NCBI GenBank assembly: GCA_964526835.1
Contig: CAZGMK010000018.1
Span: forward strand, 1-64,000
Reading direction: 5' to 3'
DNA length: 64,000 nt
DNA from: DAOSXA01 sp964526835
GTDB taxonomy: Bacteria; Zixibacteria; MSB-5A5; GN15; FEB-12
Below are positions 7,473 through 16,487 of the stretch, piece by piece. Both the position numbers and the translations under genes were made by a program. Every line of letters begins with the position of its first letter. Within the stretch, counting starts at the first letter, position 1. The notes beneath the pieces were generated by a model, which made no database searches, was not told where the DNA came from, and worked only from the letters and a program-made list of their open reading frames with translations.

Positions 7473-10229
7473 ATGTCCATATTCTCTGAAGCCGACTTCC
7501 GCCGTATCGGTCGGCTGGCGGTGTGCAGCCTGTTGCTTATTTTGATCGCCTCAGCTGTTCCGGCGCAGGATCAGGTCATGCGTCTGGACAACGGTATGAA
7601 GGTGATTCTGCGGGAGAATCACGCCTCGCCGATGGTGGCCTCGGTCATCTTCGTCCGATCCGGGAGCAAATATGAGTCCCGCTTCGAGAACGGTATCACT
7701 CATCTGCTGGAACACCTGCTGTTTGACGGCACCGCGCACAAGAGCCGACTGGACATTGACCGGGGAATCCGCGATCTGGGCGGGTACATTAACGCCTTCA
7801 CCCGCAAAGATCTGACCGCCTATCTGGTGCTCATGCCGAAGCAGTATATCGACTATGGGCTAACCACCCAGGCCGATATGCTGTTCAACTCGGTTTTTCC
7901 CGAGGATGAACTGGCGAAAGAACGCAAGGTCGTCATTGAGGAGATTCGCCAGGAGGCGGACCGTCCCGGTCGCGCCGCCAGGGAGTTCTTCACCGCGAAG
8001 GCCTACAACGGAACCGATTATGCCCGTCCGGTGCTGGGTTACGAGTCGATCATTGAGAATATCCCGCGAGAGGCGATCATCAGGTACTGGAAAGAGAACT
8101 ACCGCCCGGGAAACATGACAGCGCTGGTGGTCGGGGACTTTCAACCGGAAGTAATGAAGACGATCGTGACGAACATCTTCGGCTCTATCCCCGACAGCCT
8201 GCCGCCCACGAAGCTCGAACCAGCGAGCATCTTCGACACGCCGCCGACTCCGCCCAGACAACACCGGTACGACACTGTGGCCAGTGTCGGTCAGACTCAT
8301 ATAGACTTCTCCTTCGCGGCTCCTCCGATTCAGGATTCAGCCTGGCTGGCGATGGATTTGCTTGCCCGCTTTCTCGACATGGAAGCGGTCTCGCCGCTGG
8401 TCACCGCCCTGGTGGAGGGCGAGAATCCACCGGCCTCGGAGGTCAGTGTTGACCTTATGCCCTACAGTGGATTCTCGCGGCTGGAAGTCTCGATCATTAC
8501 CAGTGAGGCGGATCGGCGTGATGAGATCATCGACACGACTCTGGCGATCATACAGCGGACTCCGGCTATGACTGTTGATACCGGTCTGGTGGCCGGAATC
8601 AGGACCTCGATTCGGGCCGATGACATCTACTCCTCCGAGAAGCTTCACTACTACGGGTTCACCATAGCTTCATACATGGCCACCGCCGGCTGGGGTTTTG
8701 TCGCCGGGTACGCCGAGCGGATGCAGGAGGTAACCTGGCCGCAGGCACGGCTGGTCGCCGAAAAGTGGCTGGCCCGGCCATCCTATGTCGTGACGACAGT
8801 CCGCCCCGCCGACAGTACAGCCGGCTCACCCTACGAACCCGAGACCATTAGTAGGGAGGAGGTAGCAGGGCATCTCGATACAGTTTCCTTCGTCCCGGTC
8901 GACGTCGGGGAGATTCACCCGCTGGAGTATCCAGATACTGATTCGGTGGATTTCCAGTGGACCGAGAAGGCCGGGTTTTACCGCGAAGTACTCCCCAACG
9001 GCCTGACCGTGGTCATCAAGTCCGACTCGACCAGCCAGGTATTCGCAATGAATGTCCTCGGCAGGCAGCGGACTCTGATGGAGCCCGCGGGCAAAGCCGG
9101 CGTTACGGACTTCGTCGATCACATGCTCGAGCGCGGCTCGACCACCCGGGATGCGGCGCAGCTAGCGGCGGAGCTGTCGCGCATCGGCGCCCAGGTAACA
9201 CTTCACGACAATCCATGGATTCCCTTTGACGATCGCTATACGACGAGGATGTATTCATTCCTGAAATTCGAGACAATCGAAGACTACGCGGCTGAGGGAT
9301 ATGAGCTGTTCATCGACATGATCCTGAATCCGGCATTCGATCCCCTGGAAATCGAGAATGTGAGGAAGCGCCTTCTGGGAGTCCTGGATCAACAGAGCCG
9401 GTCGCCGCGCCGGGTCGCCCGGAGTCTGTTCTACAGCACGCTGTTCGAAAGCAGTTTGTTCGGCAGGCCGATTGAGGGCGACCAGAAGACCCTTGCGTCG
9501 ATAACGCGTGACGATCTGATCGAGCACCACCACCGCTTCTACTCTCCCCAGAATATGATAGTGGTCATAGCCACGACTCGAGCTCCGAATGAAGTGATCG
9601 AGTGGGTGCATCGGACACTTGGCCAGGTGCCGCCGGTTCGCGGGCAAAAGGTCCCGGCTTACGACGGTCCGGAACCGTTGCTTGAGCGGCGAGACGCGCA
9701 TGTCGAATCGGCCGGTGAACAGGTGGCCATCTACATGGGAGGGGTATTGCCGGGGGCCAGTCACGAACAGGCTATTCCCGCGCAAGTGGCTGTCGAGCTG
9801 TTATCCAACCGTCTGTTCCGCTCGTTGCGCGAGAAGCAAGGGTTGGCCTATTCGGTCGGGGCCGGGGCCCGGTTCGACCGGAGCTTCGGCTGGTACTACA
9901 GCGTGATCAGCACCGGGGCGGACAACTATGATCGCGCCTTGCGCGGTCTGATCCTCGAGACCGAGAAGCTGAAGCTCGACGGCCCGTCCTACGATGAGTT
10001 GGCCGGGGCGCGCAACCAGATTTGGGGCAGCCTCGCCTCGGCGCGGCTATCGCGCATCAATCAGGCCTTCTACCTGGCGGTGGACGAATACTACGGCCGT
10101 AAGGTCAACTACACCAAAGAGTTCCTCGAATACCTGCAGGCCGTTGATGTGGGCGCCGTCAGGCGCGTGATGGCTCGCTGGTTCCATACCGATGCGACAG
10201 TTGTGGCCTCGGCCGGGACCAAACGTTAA
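7473..10229 (+). CDS. M16 family zinc metallopeptidase, two fused M16 units
   Basis: 918 residues with an N-terminal signal peptide (hydrophobic core about residues 15-30, ending near AQDQ). The first M16 unit has the inverted zinc motif HLLEH (His77, Glu80, His81) and the downstream acidic segment KVVIEEIRQE. The second unit, from about residue 500, has VDHML in the corresponding place and so lacks the zinc ligands, the usual arrangement of one active and one inactive half. M16 enzymes form a clamshell that degrades short peptides; the signal peptide puts this one in the periplasm or at the outer membrane. It stands alone with its own promoter; the next plus-strand gene has a separate promoter. 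Confidence 0.93.
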   Translation: MSIFSEADFRRIGRLAVCSLLLILIASAVPAQDQVMRLDNGMKVILRENHASPMVASVIFVRSGSKYESRFENGITHLLEHLLFDGTAHKSRLDIDRGIRDLGGYINAFTRKDLTAYLVLMPKQYIDYGLTTQADMLFNSVFPEDELAKERKVVIEEIRQEADRPGRAAREFFTAKAYNGTDYARPVLGYESIIENIPREAIIRYWKENYRPGNMTALVVGDFQPEVMKTIVTNIFGSIPDSLPPTKLEPASIFDTPPTPPRQHRYDTVASVGQTHIDFSFAAPPIQDSAWLAMDLLARFLDMEAVSPLVTALVEGENPPASEVSVDLMPYSGFSRLEVSIITSEADRRDEIIDTTLAIIQRTPAMTVDTGLVAGIRTSIRADDIYSSEKLHYYGFTIASYMATAGWGFVAGYAERMQEVTWPQARLVAEKWLARPSYVVTTVRPADSTAGSPYEPETISREEVAGHLDTVSFVPVDVGEIHPLEYPDTDSVDFQWTEKAGFYREVLPNGLTVVIKSDSTSQVFAMNVLGRQRTLMEPAGKAGVTDFVDHMLERGSTTRDAAQLAAELSRIGAQVTLHDNPWIPFDDRYTTRMYSFLKFETIEDYAAEGYELFIDMILNPAFDPLEIENVRKRLLGVLDQQSRSPRRVARSLFYSTLFESSLFGRPIEGDQKTLASITRDDLIEHHHRFYSPQNMIVVIATTRAPNEVIEWVHRTLGQVPPVRGQKVPAYDGPEPLLERRDAHVESAGEQVAIYMGGVLPGASHEQAIPAQVAVELLSNRLFRSLREKQGLAYSVGAGARFDRSFGWYYSVISTGADNYDRALRGLILETEKLKLDGPSYDELAGARNQIWGSLASARLSRINQAFYLAVDEYYGRKVNYTKEFLEYLQAVDVGAVRRVMARWFHTDATVVASAGTKR

Positions 10230-10275
10230 GATTGTGTTAAGACAGCTTGGGCGGCTGCCTGCGATGTTAAACCGA

Positions 10276-10303
10276 TTGACTCGCTCGAAGCCCGGTCTAT
10301 ATT
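10276..10303 (+). promoter_or_regulatory. Promoter upstream of the Na/Pi cotransporter-like gene
   Basis: TTGACT (10276-10281), 16-base spacer, TATATT (10298-10303); predicted start near 10310, 35 bases before the ATG at 10345. Confidence 0.65.
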
Positions 10304-10344
10304 GACACCTGAATGAAGCCAGGGATGCTGCCAACAACGGATCG

Positions 10345-11481
10345 ATGGTGAGCGAGCGAACGGCGGTTGTAGCAAGGAAGTCAGGGCCACAGTTCGGTCC
10401 TTCGAACAATGTGGCGCTCAAGCTACTGGCCCTTGCGGGCCTGCTTTATCTGTTTATTCTGTCGATCACGCTATTGGGTGAGTCCTTCAAGCTCTTCGGC
10501 TCGGGCTTCGCCGAGGCCGTCTTCCGGGCTACCTCGAATCCGATCGTGGGGCTGATGATCGGGCTATTGAGCACCTCGATCATTCAATCGTCATCGACGA
10601 CGACCTCCATTATCGTGGGTCTGGCGGCTTCCGGCGTCATCGGTATTCCCGAAGCGGTGCCGATGATGATGGGGGCCAATATCGGGACCTCGATCACCAA
10701 TACGATTGTCTCGCTCGGGCATGTCTCGCGAGCTGATGAATTCAAACGAGCCTTCGCCGGTTCCGTCCTGTACGATTTCTTCAATTTGTGCTCGGCGATT
10801 GTATTGCTGCCGTTGGAGATGGCTTTTGGGGTCATTTCTCGGACCGCGATCGCTTTCGAGGAGATGCTCCGGGGATGGGGTGGTCTAAAATTCACGTCGC
10901 CCATCAAGGCGGTCACCAAGCCGGCAGCCAAGCTGGTCCTGGATGCCACGGGCGAGGTCGGCTGGATAGGCGCCCTGATTGCGCTGGTGCTGTTGTCTGT
11001 CGCCCTGCGCTACATCGTGAAAACCCTCCGCTCGCTGGTGTTGACGCGAGTCGAGAGGTTCTTCGAGCGATACATCTTCCGGACTCCCGCGCTGGGATTG
11101 CTGCTGGGGCTGTTTACGACCGTTATCGTCCAATCCTCCTCGGTGACGACTTCTCTGAGTATTCCCCTGCTGGGTGCGGGAGTGCTGACGCTCAACCAGA
11201 TCTACCCCTATCTGCTAGGAGCAAACATAGGCACAACCGTGACTGCTTTCCTGGCGTCGTTTGCCGTCACCGGCTCAACGACCGCGGCGGTCAGCGTCGC
11301 TTTCGCGCATCTGATGTTTAACGTTTACGGCATGCTCATCTTCTGGCCCCTGCAGCGCATTCCCATCTTCCTTGCCCGCACCCTGGCTGACCTGACGGCG
11401 AAGTCCCGCCTGGCCCCGGTCGCATACATAATTGTTGTGTTTTTCGTGATTCCCGGACTAATAGTATGCCTGACAGGATAG
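10345..11481 (+). CDS. Na+/phosphate cotransporter family (PF02690) membrane protein
   Basis: 378 residues, very hydrophobic, with eight or so membrane helices. The family's repeated Gln-Ser-Ser motif is visible twice, as STSIIQSSSTTTSI and FTTVIVQSSSVTTSL, along with the paired GANIGT motifs (MMGANIGTSITNT and LLGANIGTTVTAF). Members import phosphate with sodium or act as sodium/solute exchangers. A PhoU-domain gene starts 6 bases after its stop; in many relatives that domain is fused to the C terminus, so here the two parts appear as separate, probably co-translated proteins. The ATG at 10345 has a weak ribosome site; GTG at 10348 is an alternative. Confidence 0.92.
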   Translation: MVSERTAVVARKSGPQFGPSNNVALKLLALAGLLYLFILSITLLGESFKLFGSGFAEAVFRATSNPIVGLMIGLLSTSIIQSSSTTTSIIVGLAASGVIGIPEAVPMMMGANIGTSITNTIVSLGHVSRADEFKRAFAGSVLYDFFNLCSAIVLLPLEMAFGVISRTAIAFEEMLRGWGGLKFTSPIKAVTKPAAKLVLDATGEVGWIGALIALVLLSVALRYIVKTLRSLVLTRVERFFERYIFRTPALGLLLGLFTTVIVQSSSVTTSLSIPLLGAGVLTLNQIYPYLLGANIGTTVTAFLASFAVTGSTTAAVSVAFAHLMFNVYGMLIFWPLQRIPIFLARTLADLTAKSRLAPVAYIIVVFFVIPGLIVCLTG

Positions 11482-11487
11482 CAAACC

Positions 11488-12165
11488 ATGTTTGAGAAGT
11501 TCAAGCAGTTGTTCAGCGGCGAGAGCCTCCTTGATGAAGCCTACGCCACCACGGTCGAGATGATCGAATACGACCATAAGATGTACTGCGCCGCAAGAGA
11601 GGTCCTGCGAGAGTCGAATACCGACAAATTGCCGTTCGACATCCGCGGGATGGATCGCAAGATCAACAAGTATGAGCGCCAGGTACGGCGTCGAGTGCTG
11701 ACCCACCTCACTATTGCCGGCACCACCAATCTGGTGCCGGGGCTGGCCCTAGTCTCGGTGGTGATCGATGTTGAGCGCATTGGGGACTACACTAAGAACA
11801 TCGTCGATCTGGCGACCAAACACAAAAAGCCGCTTACGGCCGGCGTTCTCGAGTCAGCCCTGGCTGAAGTCGAGAAAGTCAATGAGGATATCTTTCCGAG
11901 GGTCATCGAGGTGATGAAACACCAGGACGTCGAACTGGCACGGTCGGTGATGAACCTGGAGAGGGATACTGCAGCCAAATCGGAGGAGATAGTCGCCCGG
12001 ACACTGACCGAGAACATCCCTGGTCTGACCTGTCCAAACACGGTGTGCGTGGCGATGTATGCTCGCTTTCTGAAGAGGGTCAATGCGCATCTAACCAACA
12101 TTGCGAGTTCGGTGGTCAATCCGTTTCCGAGGATCTCCTTCCGCGAGAAGAGACTGCGGGAATAG
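11488..12165 (+). CDS. PhoU-domain protein
   Basis: 225 residues, almost wholly alpha-helical by composition, with the PhoU-type acidic clusters (DVERIGDYTKNIVDLA and a second helical repeat from about residue 125). PhoU proteins bind metal clusters and control phosphate transport and signalling. Starting 6 bases after the Na/Pi cotransporter-like gene, it most likely controls that transporter. No phoR/phoB or pst genes are nearby. Confidence 0.88.
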   Translation: MFEKFKQLFSGESLLDEAYATTVEMIEYDHKMYCAAREVLRESNTDKLPFDIRGMDRKINKYERQVRRRVLTHLTIAGTTNLVPGLALVSVVIDVERIGDYTKNIVDLATKHKKPLTAGVLESALAEVEKVNEDIFPRVIEVMKHQDVELARSVMNLERDTAAKSEEIVARTLTENIPGLTCPNTVCVAMYARFLKRVNAHLTNIASSVVNPFPRISFREKRLRE

Positions 12166-12213
12166 GGGCTTGTCCCGGCTCCTTTGGGCTAGTCGAATGA
12201 GTCCCTGGCCAGT

Positions 12214-12353
12214 GACTGACCAGCTCCTCGACTTCTGGCCGGGCGACGCAAGGACGCCCTCTTGCGGCAAGACAGCCTTTCTTACGTGGTCGCGGAGCTT
12301 GTCTCCACGGCGCTAATGGGCCAACCAAGGTCTATCAGGGAGCCCCGTCTCGG
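12214..12353 (+). repeat. Dispersed intergenic repeat, copy A (possible structured RNA)
   Basis: This stretch in the gap downstream of the PhoU gene aligns by eye with two other gaps in the window, 51254-51384 (plus) and 28460-28592 (minus). Shared blocks in order: TGACTGACCAG, then GGCCGGGCGAC, then GCGGCAAGAC with CTTTC, then GCTTGTCTCC, then CTAATGGGCC, then AGGTCTATC. CCAG can pair with CTGG around the first block, and GGAG with CTCC around the loop CTTGT. No protein is expected here. Confidence 0.7.
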
Positions 12354-12412
12354 GATGATCAATTCCGTCGGCTGTCTATGTCGTCCGGACAGAGTCGAGC
12401 GGTTACCGACAG

Positions 12413-13057
12413 TCAACAGACATGAGCCGTCACGAAGTAATCGCGGGCGATACGCTCGATATTGGCGGTGCGGCATTCTGACTCATCAAACAGCTTCACC
12501 AGTTCTTCGCGGTCATACATATACAGATCACACTTGCGCCTGTATCGTAGCCGCCGCTGCCACGCCAGCACTCCGCGGCTTCGAGGGAAGCTGAAGAAAG
12601 CCCTTCGCCGCGAGAGCGAGAGAGCCCTGGCAATGACTCTGGCCGGGTCGGGTACATAGTCCATGAAACCCATGGCTATAGAATAGTCGAACTGACGTTC
12701 GAAGTGGTGGGTATCGAAATCGGCATGGATGAACTCACATTGCCCCTCGACTCCGAAATCGCGGGCTTTCTTGTGAGCCAGCTCGAGCATACCCTCGGCG
12801 AAATCGATTCCGACTACACGTGTCGCCCCGAGACGGGCCAGATAGACGGCGTAATGCCCGCCGCCACATCCGATGTCGAGGATGCTCGAGCCTTCGATCG
12901 GCTGGCAGCCCTCCACGGTCTTCTCGAAGCGCAGACGCATGCTTTTGCGCAAAAGCCGATTGGCAAGGCGATTCAGCGGCGTATTGCGATTGCCGTAGAT
13001 CGCATCGAAGCCCGAGGCGTAGGCATCGAAGAACTCGGCCACGGTCTGTTTAGGCAT
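12413..13057 (-). CDS. Class I SAM-dependent methyltransferase
   Basis: 214 residues. The SAM-binding motif I is clear (ILDIGCGGGHYAVYLARLG, residues 59-77), followed by GIDFAEGMLELA (motif II) and MGFMDYVPDP near motif IV, as in the Methyltransf_25/11 families (ubiquinone/menaquinone-type methyltransferases and many natural-product or sugar methyltransferases). The substrate cannot be read from sequence. It is the last gene of a three-gene minus-strand set, starting 4 bases after the deacetylase stop, so a role in modifying the same envelope or polysaccharide product is plausible. Confidence 0.85.
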   Translation of the reverse strand: MPKQTVAEFFDAYASGFDAIYGNRNTPLNRLANRLLRKSMRLRFEKTVEGCQPIEGSSILDIGCGGGHYAVYLARLGATRVVGIDFAEGMLELAHKKARDFGVEGQCEFIHADFDTHHFERQFDYSIAMGFMDYVPDPARVIARALSLSRRRAFFSFPRSRGVLAWQRRLRYRRKCDLYMYDREELVKLFDESECRTANIERIARDYFVTAHVC

Positions 13058-13061
13058 CAGC

Positions 13062-13904
13062 TCATCTCCGAAGCTTGTTCATCTCATACAAGTAATCGCG
13101 AAAGGTGGTAAATTCAAAGTCCGAAAGCAGGTTTCTTACCTTTCTCTCGGTCGTTGTGAGATTCACGTACGATTTGAACCGTCGCCATGCTCCCATCGAC
13201 AATCGCGGGTGCTCCGGATCGATTTCGCGCGGATGGACATAGAAGATGACCGGGCGGTTGTGCTGCAAGACATTGACCGCCTTCCGCCGGACAAGGCGGT
13301 ACGGAAACAACCGCAGGTAGCCTCCGCCGAAAAAGCACATCGGCCTGCCCAGCAACGGTGCAACGCTAATCGGGAACTCAATCAGGCTGCCGCCGGGTGT
13401 GGTGATACTGTGTGGGGCCAATTCGCCAGACCTCATTCCGCCATGACCCCGCGCAGCGGGAAAGACAGAGGAGTCATACCCATACCCGGCCTCGCTGACC
13501 GCTTCGAAGAACCACGGCGTTCGTTCGGTTGTGGAAAAGCCGGTTGCCCGGTAACCTGTTATGTCAGCTCCGGCAATACCCTCCAGAGTCTTTTTGGCTC
13601 GAACAGCATCTTCGTAGAATTCGGCCCGATTCATCCGGTACACCAGACGATGAGCGTAGCCGTGCGACGCGATTTCATGGCCACGAGCGACCGCTTCGCG
13701 GACGAGGTTGGGGAAACGCTCAGCTACCCACCCGAGAAAGAAGCAGGTTGCGACAACGTCACAGTCTGCCAAGATGTCTAATAGCCTTACAAAGTTGGTT
13801 TCTACCCTGGAAGGCAGAGAGTCCCATTGATCCATGTCGGGCGTCGACGGCAGATCGAGAATATGAAACCAGTCCTCGACGTCGATAGTGAAGATGCACT
13901 TCAT
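13062..13904 (-). CDS. Polysaccharide deacetylase (XrtA/PEP-CTERM-associated type)
   Basis: 280 residues from the ATG at 13904, which has GGTGAG just upstream and lies 7 bases after the stop of the radical SAM gene. The NodB fold is clear: TIDVEDWFH near the N terminus (first catalytic Asp region), ATCFFLGWVAERFP, the metal-binding GHEIASHGYAH (His-x3-His), GYRATGFS, and the C-terminal FYVHPREID followed by a short C-terminal segment. This pattern matches the exopolysaccharide-linked deacetylases with a DUF3473 tail. No signal peptide is seen, in keeping with a cytoplasmic N-deacetylase acting on lipid-linked or nucleotide sugars. Confidence 0.92.
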   Translation of the reverse strand: MKCIFTIDVEDWFHILDLPSTPDMDQWDSLPSRVETNFVRLLDILADCDVVATCFFLGWVAERFPNLVREAVARGHEIASHGYAHRLVYRMNRAEFYEDAVRAKKTLEGIAGADITGYRATGFSTTERTPWFFEAVSEAGYGYDSSVFPAARGHGGMRSGELAPHSITTPGGSLIEFPISVAPLLGRPMCFFGGGYLRLFPYRLVRRKAVNVLQHNRPVIFYVHPREIDPEHPRLSMGAWRRFKSYVNLTTTERKVRNLLSDFEFTTFRDYLYEMNKLRR

Positions 13905-13911
13905 GCCGGTC

Positions 13912-15108
13912 TCACCTGAGCTGGTTCCACCAGTGAGTTCTGAGCATCCGCCGCCGCCGGCTTCGTATGACATTGCCCGGCACCTTGTTTCCCATCCGCG
14001 AGGCCGGTGTTCCGGGGCGGTCGGTATAGCCGTGAACCCGGAGGAAATCTGCTCGCAGTTCTCGAGCCAGCTCGAGCGAGAGACAGAAGTCATCCTCGGT
14101 CTCCGACGGGAATCCGACCATGAATTCGGTCCTGAAGAGCACATGGGGGCAGCGGGCGCGTATGGCTAACATGCTCCCGAGGAAATCCGGGACGGTGTAC
14201 GCGCGACGCATCAAACCGAGAATCCGATCGCTCCCGCTCTGCACCGACGAGCAAAAGACCGGAATCCGGCCACTGGACAGGGCATTAATTAGCTCGTCCA
14301 GGTTATTCACTACGAATGACGGCTCGAAGGACTCGAGATATAGCTCCTTAATACGACGGTCTTCAAGTATCGCCGAAATGACATCGAGTATGGTTGCACC
14401 ATTTGTAGAACCGTCACCCCAGGCCGTGATTTCATCGCCCACCAGAACCAGCTGTTGGAATCCGTTGTCTGCGGCTCTTCGAGCGTCGGCAACGATGTCA
14501 TCGAAAAAGCGGCTGTTGCAGGATCCCTTTGCAAATCGGATAGCACAGTATGAACATTTGCCATGGCATCCCATACCGACCCGGATACAGCAAACCCCAT
14601 TTGAGTATATGAACAACGGAGTCATGAGTCGGCGCATCCAAGAGCTTCGATTCATGAAGCGCGCACGATCAACCACTGTCTTGGCCTGCCAGATGGACCG
14701 TTTGAGCAGAGAGCACTGGCTGTATGATATGGCAGAGGCATTCGATTCTTCCGGCAGCCCATCGCTGTTCAGGAAATCCAACAGAGGACTCGGGTCTTTT
14801 GGCCGGAACTCGAGATCATGCGGCAAAGCAGCGAGGCGTTGGCGGTTTATCGCCGGCAAGCATCCGCCGACAACGATCTTCGCATGCGGCTTCGTCTTGT
14901 TCCGAATTTCCTTTATCAGCCCGACTGCCTCTTCCTCTTTGCCGCTACTGAAGGCACAGGTGTTGAGTATCAGCAGGTCCGCCTCAGACAGGTCGCGGGT
15001 CAGCGAATACCCACTGCGTTGGAGAAGTTGCTCGAATCCGGTGCCATCGAGCAAATTCGATATACAACCCGTGGAGATTACTCTGGCTTTGCGCTTCGAT
15101 CTGCCCAT
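13912..15108 (-). CDS. MiaB/RimO-like radical SAM methylthiotransferase without TRAM domain
   Basis: 398 residues. The N-terminal UPF0004 domain has the three cluster cysteines (Cys15 in STGC, Cys51 in LNTC, Cys83 in VGGC) and the radical SAM core has Cys181, Cys185 and Cys188 in GCHGKCSYCAIRFAKG. Further family marks are RTEFMVGFPSETEDDF and PGTPASRM. MiaB and RimO continue into a TRAM RNA-binding domain of about 65 residues; this protein stops right after the helix where TRAM would begin. It may therefore act on another substrate. It is first in a set with a polysaccharide deacetylase and a methyltransferase. GAGG 7 bases before the ATG supports the start. Confidence 0.88.
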   Translation of the reverse strand: MGRSKRKARVISTGCISNLLDGTGFEQLLQRSGYSLTRDLSEADLLILNTCAFSSGKEEEAVGLIKEIRNKTKPHAKIVVGGCLPAINRQRLAALPHDLEFRPKDPSPLLDFLNSDGLPEESNASAISYSQCSLLKRSIWQAKTVVDRARFMNRSSWMRRLMTPLFIYSNGVCCIRVGMGCHGKCSYCAIRFAKGSCNSRFFDDIVADARRAADNGFQQLVLVGDEITAWGDGSTNGATILDVISAILEDRRIKELYLESFEPSFVVNNLDELINALSSGRIPVFCSSVQSGSDRILGLMRRAYTVPDFLGSMLAIRARCPHVLFRTEFMVGFPSETEDDFCLSLELARELRADFLRVHGYTDRPGTPASRMGNKVPGNVIRSRRRRMLRTHWWNQLR

Positions 15109-15239
15109 CAGACAGCCTCGCCCTTATTGACTGACGCAGAGATCCTCGGAGAGGCTCCGGTTCATCCCATAGCCTCCGGTTGCTCACTTCGGCTGACCAT
15201 GCAATATACCCCGCTCGCCTCCATAATGCAACTGCTCCG

Positions 15240-16469
15240 CTACCTCGTCCCGCGCCTCAGGCCCAGACCCGTGCGCAGTGCCGGGATCAAGTGCTTGCGA
15301 TTAGCAATGTGGTACACCACAGCCAGGGCAACATAAACCGCCGCCACCTCCATTCGTATTTGCTCGACGATCAACTGCGACAAGAATAGGGCAGCCAGGA
15401 GAATACTCTCAGAGCGGTTAAGTCGCAGGTTGACCAGCACTGCCACGCCGAACAGCGACTGCGCCGCGGTCAACAGCAGTTCGTGCTGTTGTAGAGTATC
15501 GAGCGGGAAAGGACGTATGGACCCGGAGGAAATCGAGAACACCAGGGGGATGGTACCGACCAGAAGCGTCCACTGGTTGACCTTGGAGGAAATCAGGGCC
15601 TTCAGGGCGGATCCGGCCATGCCGCGCGACGCCCAGGTGGCGGCGACAATGAACTCCGGGGCCTCGGAGGCAAGCGGCGCCAGCCATTGCACCAGCAGGA
15701 ACTCATTGATGCCGAATTGCGCTCCCATGGCCACCAGGCTCACAGCGAACGGCTCGGCCACGAAGAAGATCACGGCTCCGGCCCAGACGAACATCAGCGT
15801 TGTCAGCGACCTACGTCCAGCTTTGCTCATATTGGCCAAGATCTTCACCGGCCCGACAGCCTCGGGCTCGACACTCTCCAACTGCGCCGCTCGACGTGCA
15901 TACAGTCCGAACAAAGTCACCAGAATCAGGGTGTCGATCAGGGTCAGGCTTCCCTTGAGCGGAATGGTGAACGAGTAGACCGTCGCCATGGCCAGGTAGA
16001 AGATCTCGACCTGCTGGGTCGAGTCCATAATGATCTGCTTGCGACGCCTGGCGACGAAGTAGATCAGTAATACCGCCGGCCAGCCGAGCCCTACCAGGAG
16101 GCGGTTGGCGCCAGTCATGTTGGCGATAGCGTAGTGCGCCTGCGAGGGATCGTGGGCAGCCTTCCATGTGAAGACGAAATCGACGGCGTATTCCGGCAGA
16201 ACCGCCAGCAGCGCCAGGATGGCTACCGCCAGAGACTCCGAAATGTCCATCTGAGCCGCCTCAGCCGCCCAGGAGAGAGTAAAGGCCGCGGCGAATATGG
16301 CTATCCCGAACACCAGCGATCCGGCCAGCGGAGCTATATGCGAATGGGTCGCACCCAGGTAGAAACCCGGGATGGAGGCGAGAATCGTGATGATCAGGGC
16401 CGTCCAAATGCCCGTAGTGATCCGGTGCCTTCCGGCGTTGGATTGTCCGGATGTGGGTTCTTCAGTCAC
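15240..16469 (-). CDS. Na+/Ca2+ exchanger-family (CaCA) membrane protein
   Basis: 409 residues, about ten to eleven hydrophobic helices. The two inverted alpha repeats of the Ca2+/cation antiporter family are visible: the first around SESLAVAILALLAVLPEYAV and the second around LAPLASEAPEFIVAATWASR, each with the acidic residue in a Pro-Glu motif that binds the cation. A hydrophilic stretch between the halves (about residues 190-215) is shorter than the regulatory loop of animal exchangers. It starts 18 bases after the EIIA/CBS gene, which could regulate it. It could exchange Ca2+, Na+ or another cation. Confidence 0.87.
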   Translation of the reverse strand: MTEEPTSGQSNAGRHRITTGIWTALIITILASIPGFYLGATHSHIAPLAGSLVFGIAIFAAAFTLSWAAEAAQMDISESLAVAILALLAVLPEYAVDFVFTWKAAHDPSQAHYAIANMTGANRLLVGLGWPAVLLIYFVARRRKQIIMDSTQQVEIFYLAMATVYSFTIPLKGSLTLIDTLILVTLFGLYARRAAQLESVEPEAVGPVKILANMSKAGRRSLTTLMFVWAGAVIFFVAEPFAVSLVAMGAQFGINEFLLVQWLAPLASEAPEFIVAATWASRGMAGSALKALISSKVNQWTLLVGTIPLVFSISSGSIRPFPLDTLQQHELLLTAAQSLFGVAVLVNLRLNRSESILLAALFLSQLIVEQIRMEVAAVYVALAVVYHIANRKHLIPALRTGLGLRRGTR

Positions 16470-16487
16470 GATGACAACACCACCCCG

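Noticed and set aside
12116..12328. Minus-strand frame of 70 codons after the PhoU gene
   Set aside because: Overlaps the PhoU end and repeat copy A; no evidence of coding.
12241..12350. Repeat element considered as a known c-di-GMP (GEMM) riboswitch because of GACGCA-like stretches
   Set aside because: The order and spacing of conserved elements do not fit the GEMM consensus as I know it; an Rfam search would settle it.
14120..15130. Plus-strand frame of 336 codons opposite the radical SAM gene
   Set aside because: The minus-strand gene has all six cluster cysteines; the plus-strand frame has nothing recognisable.
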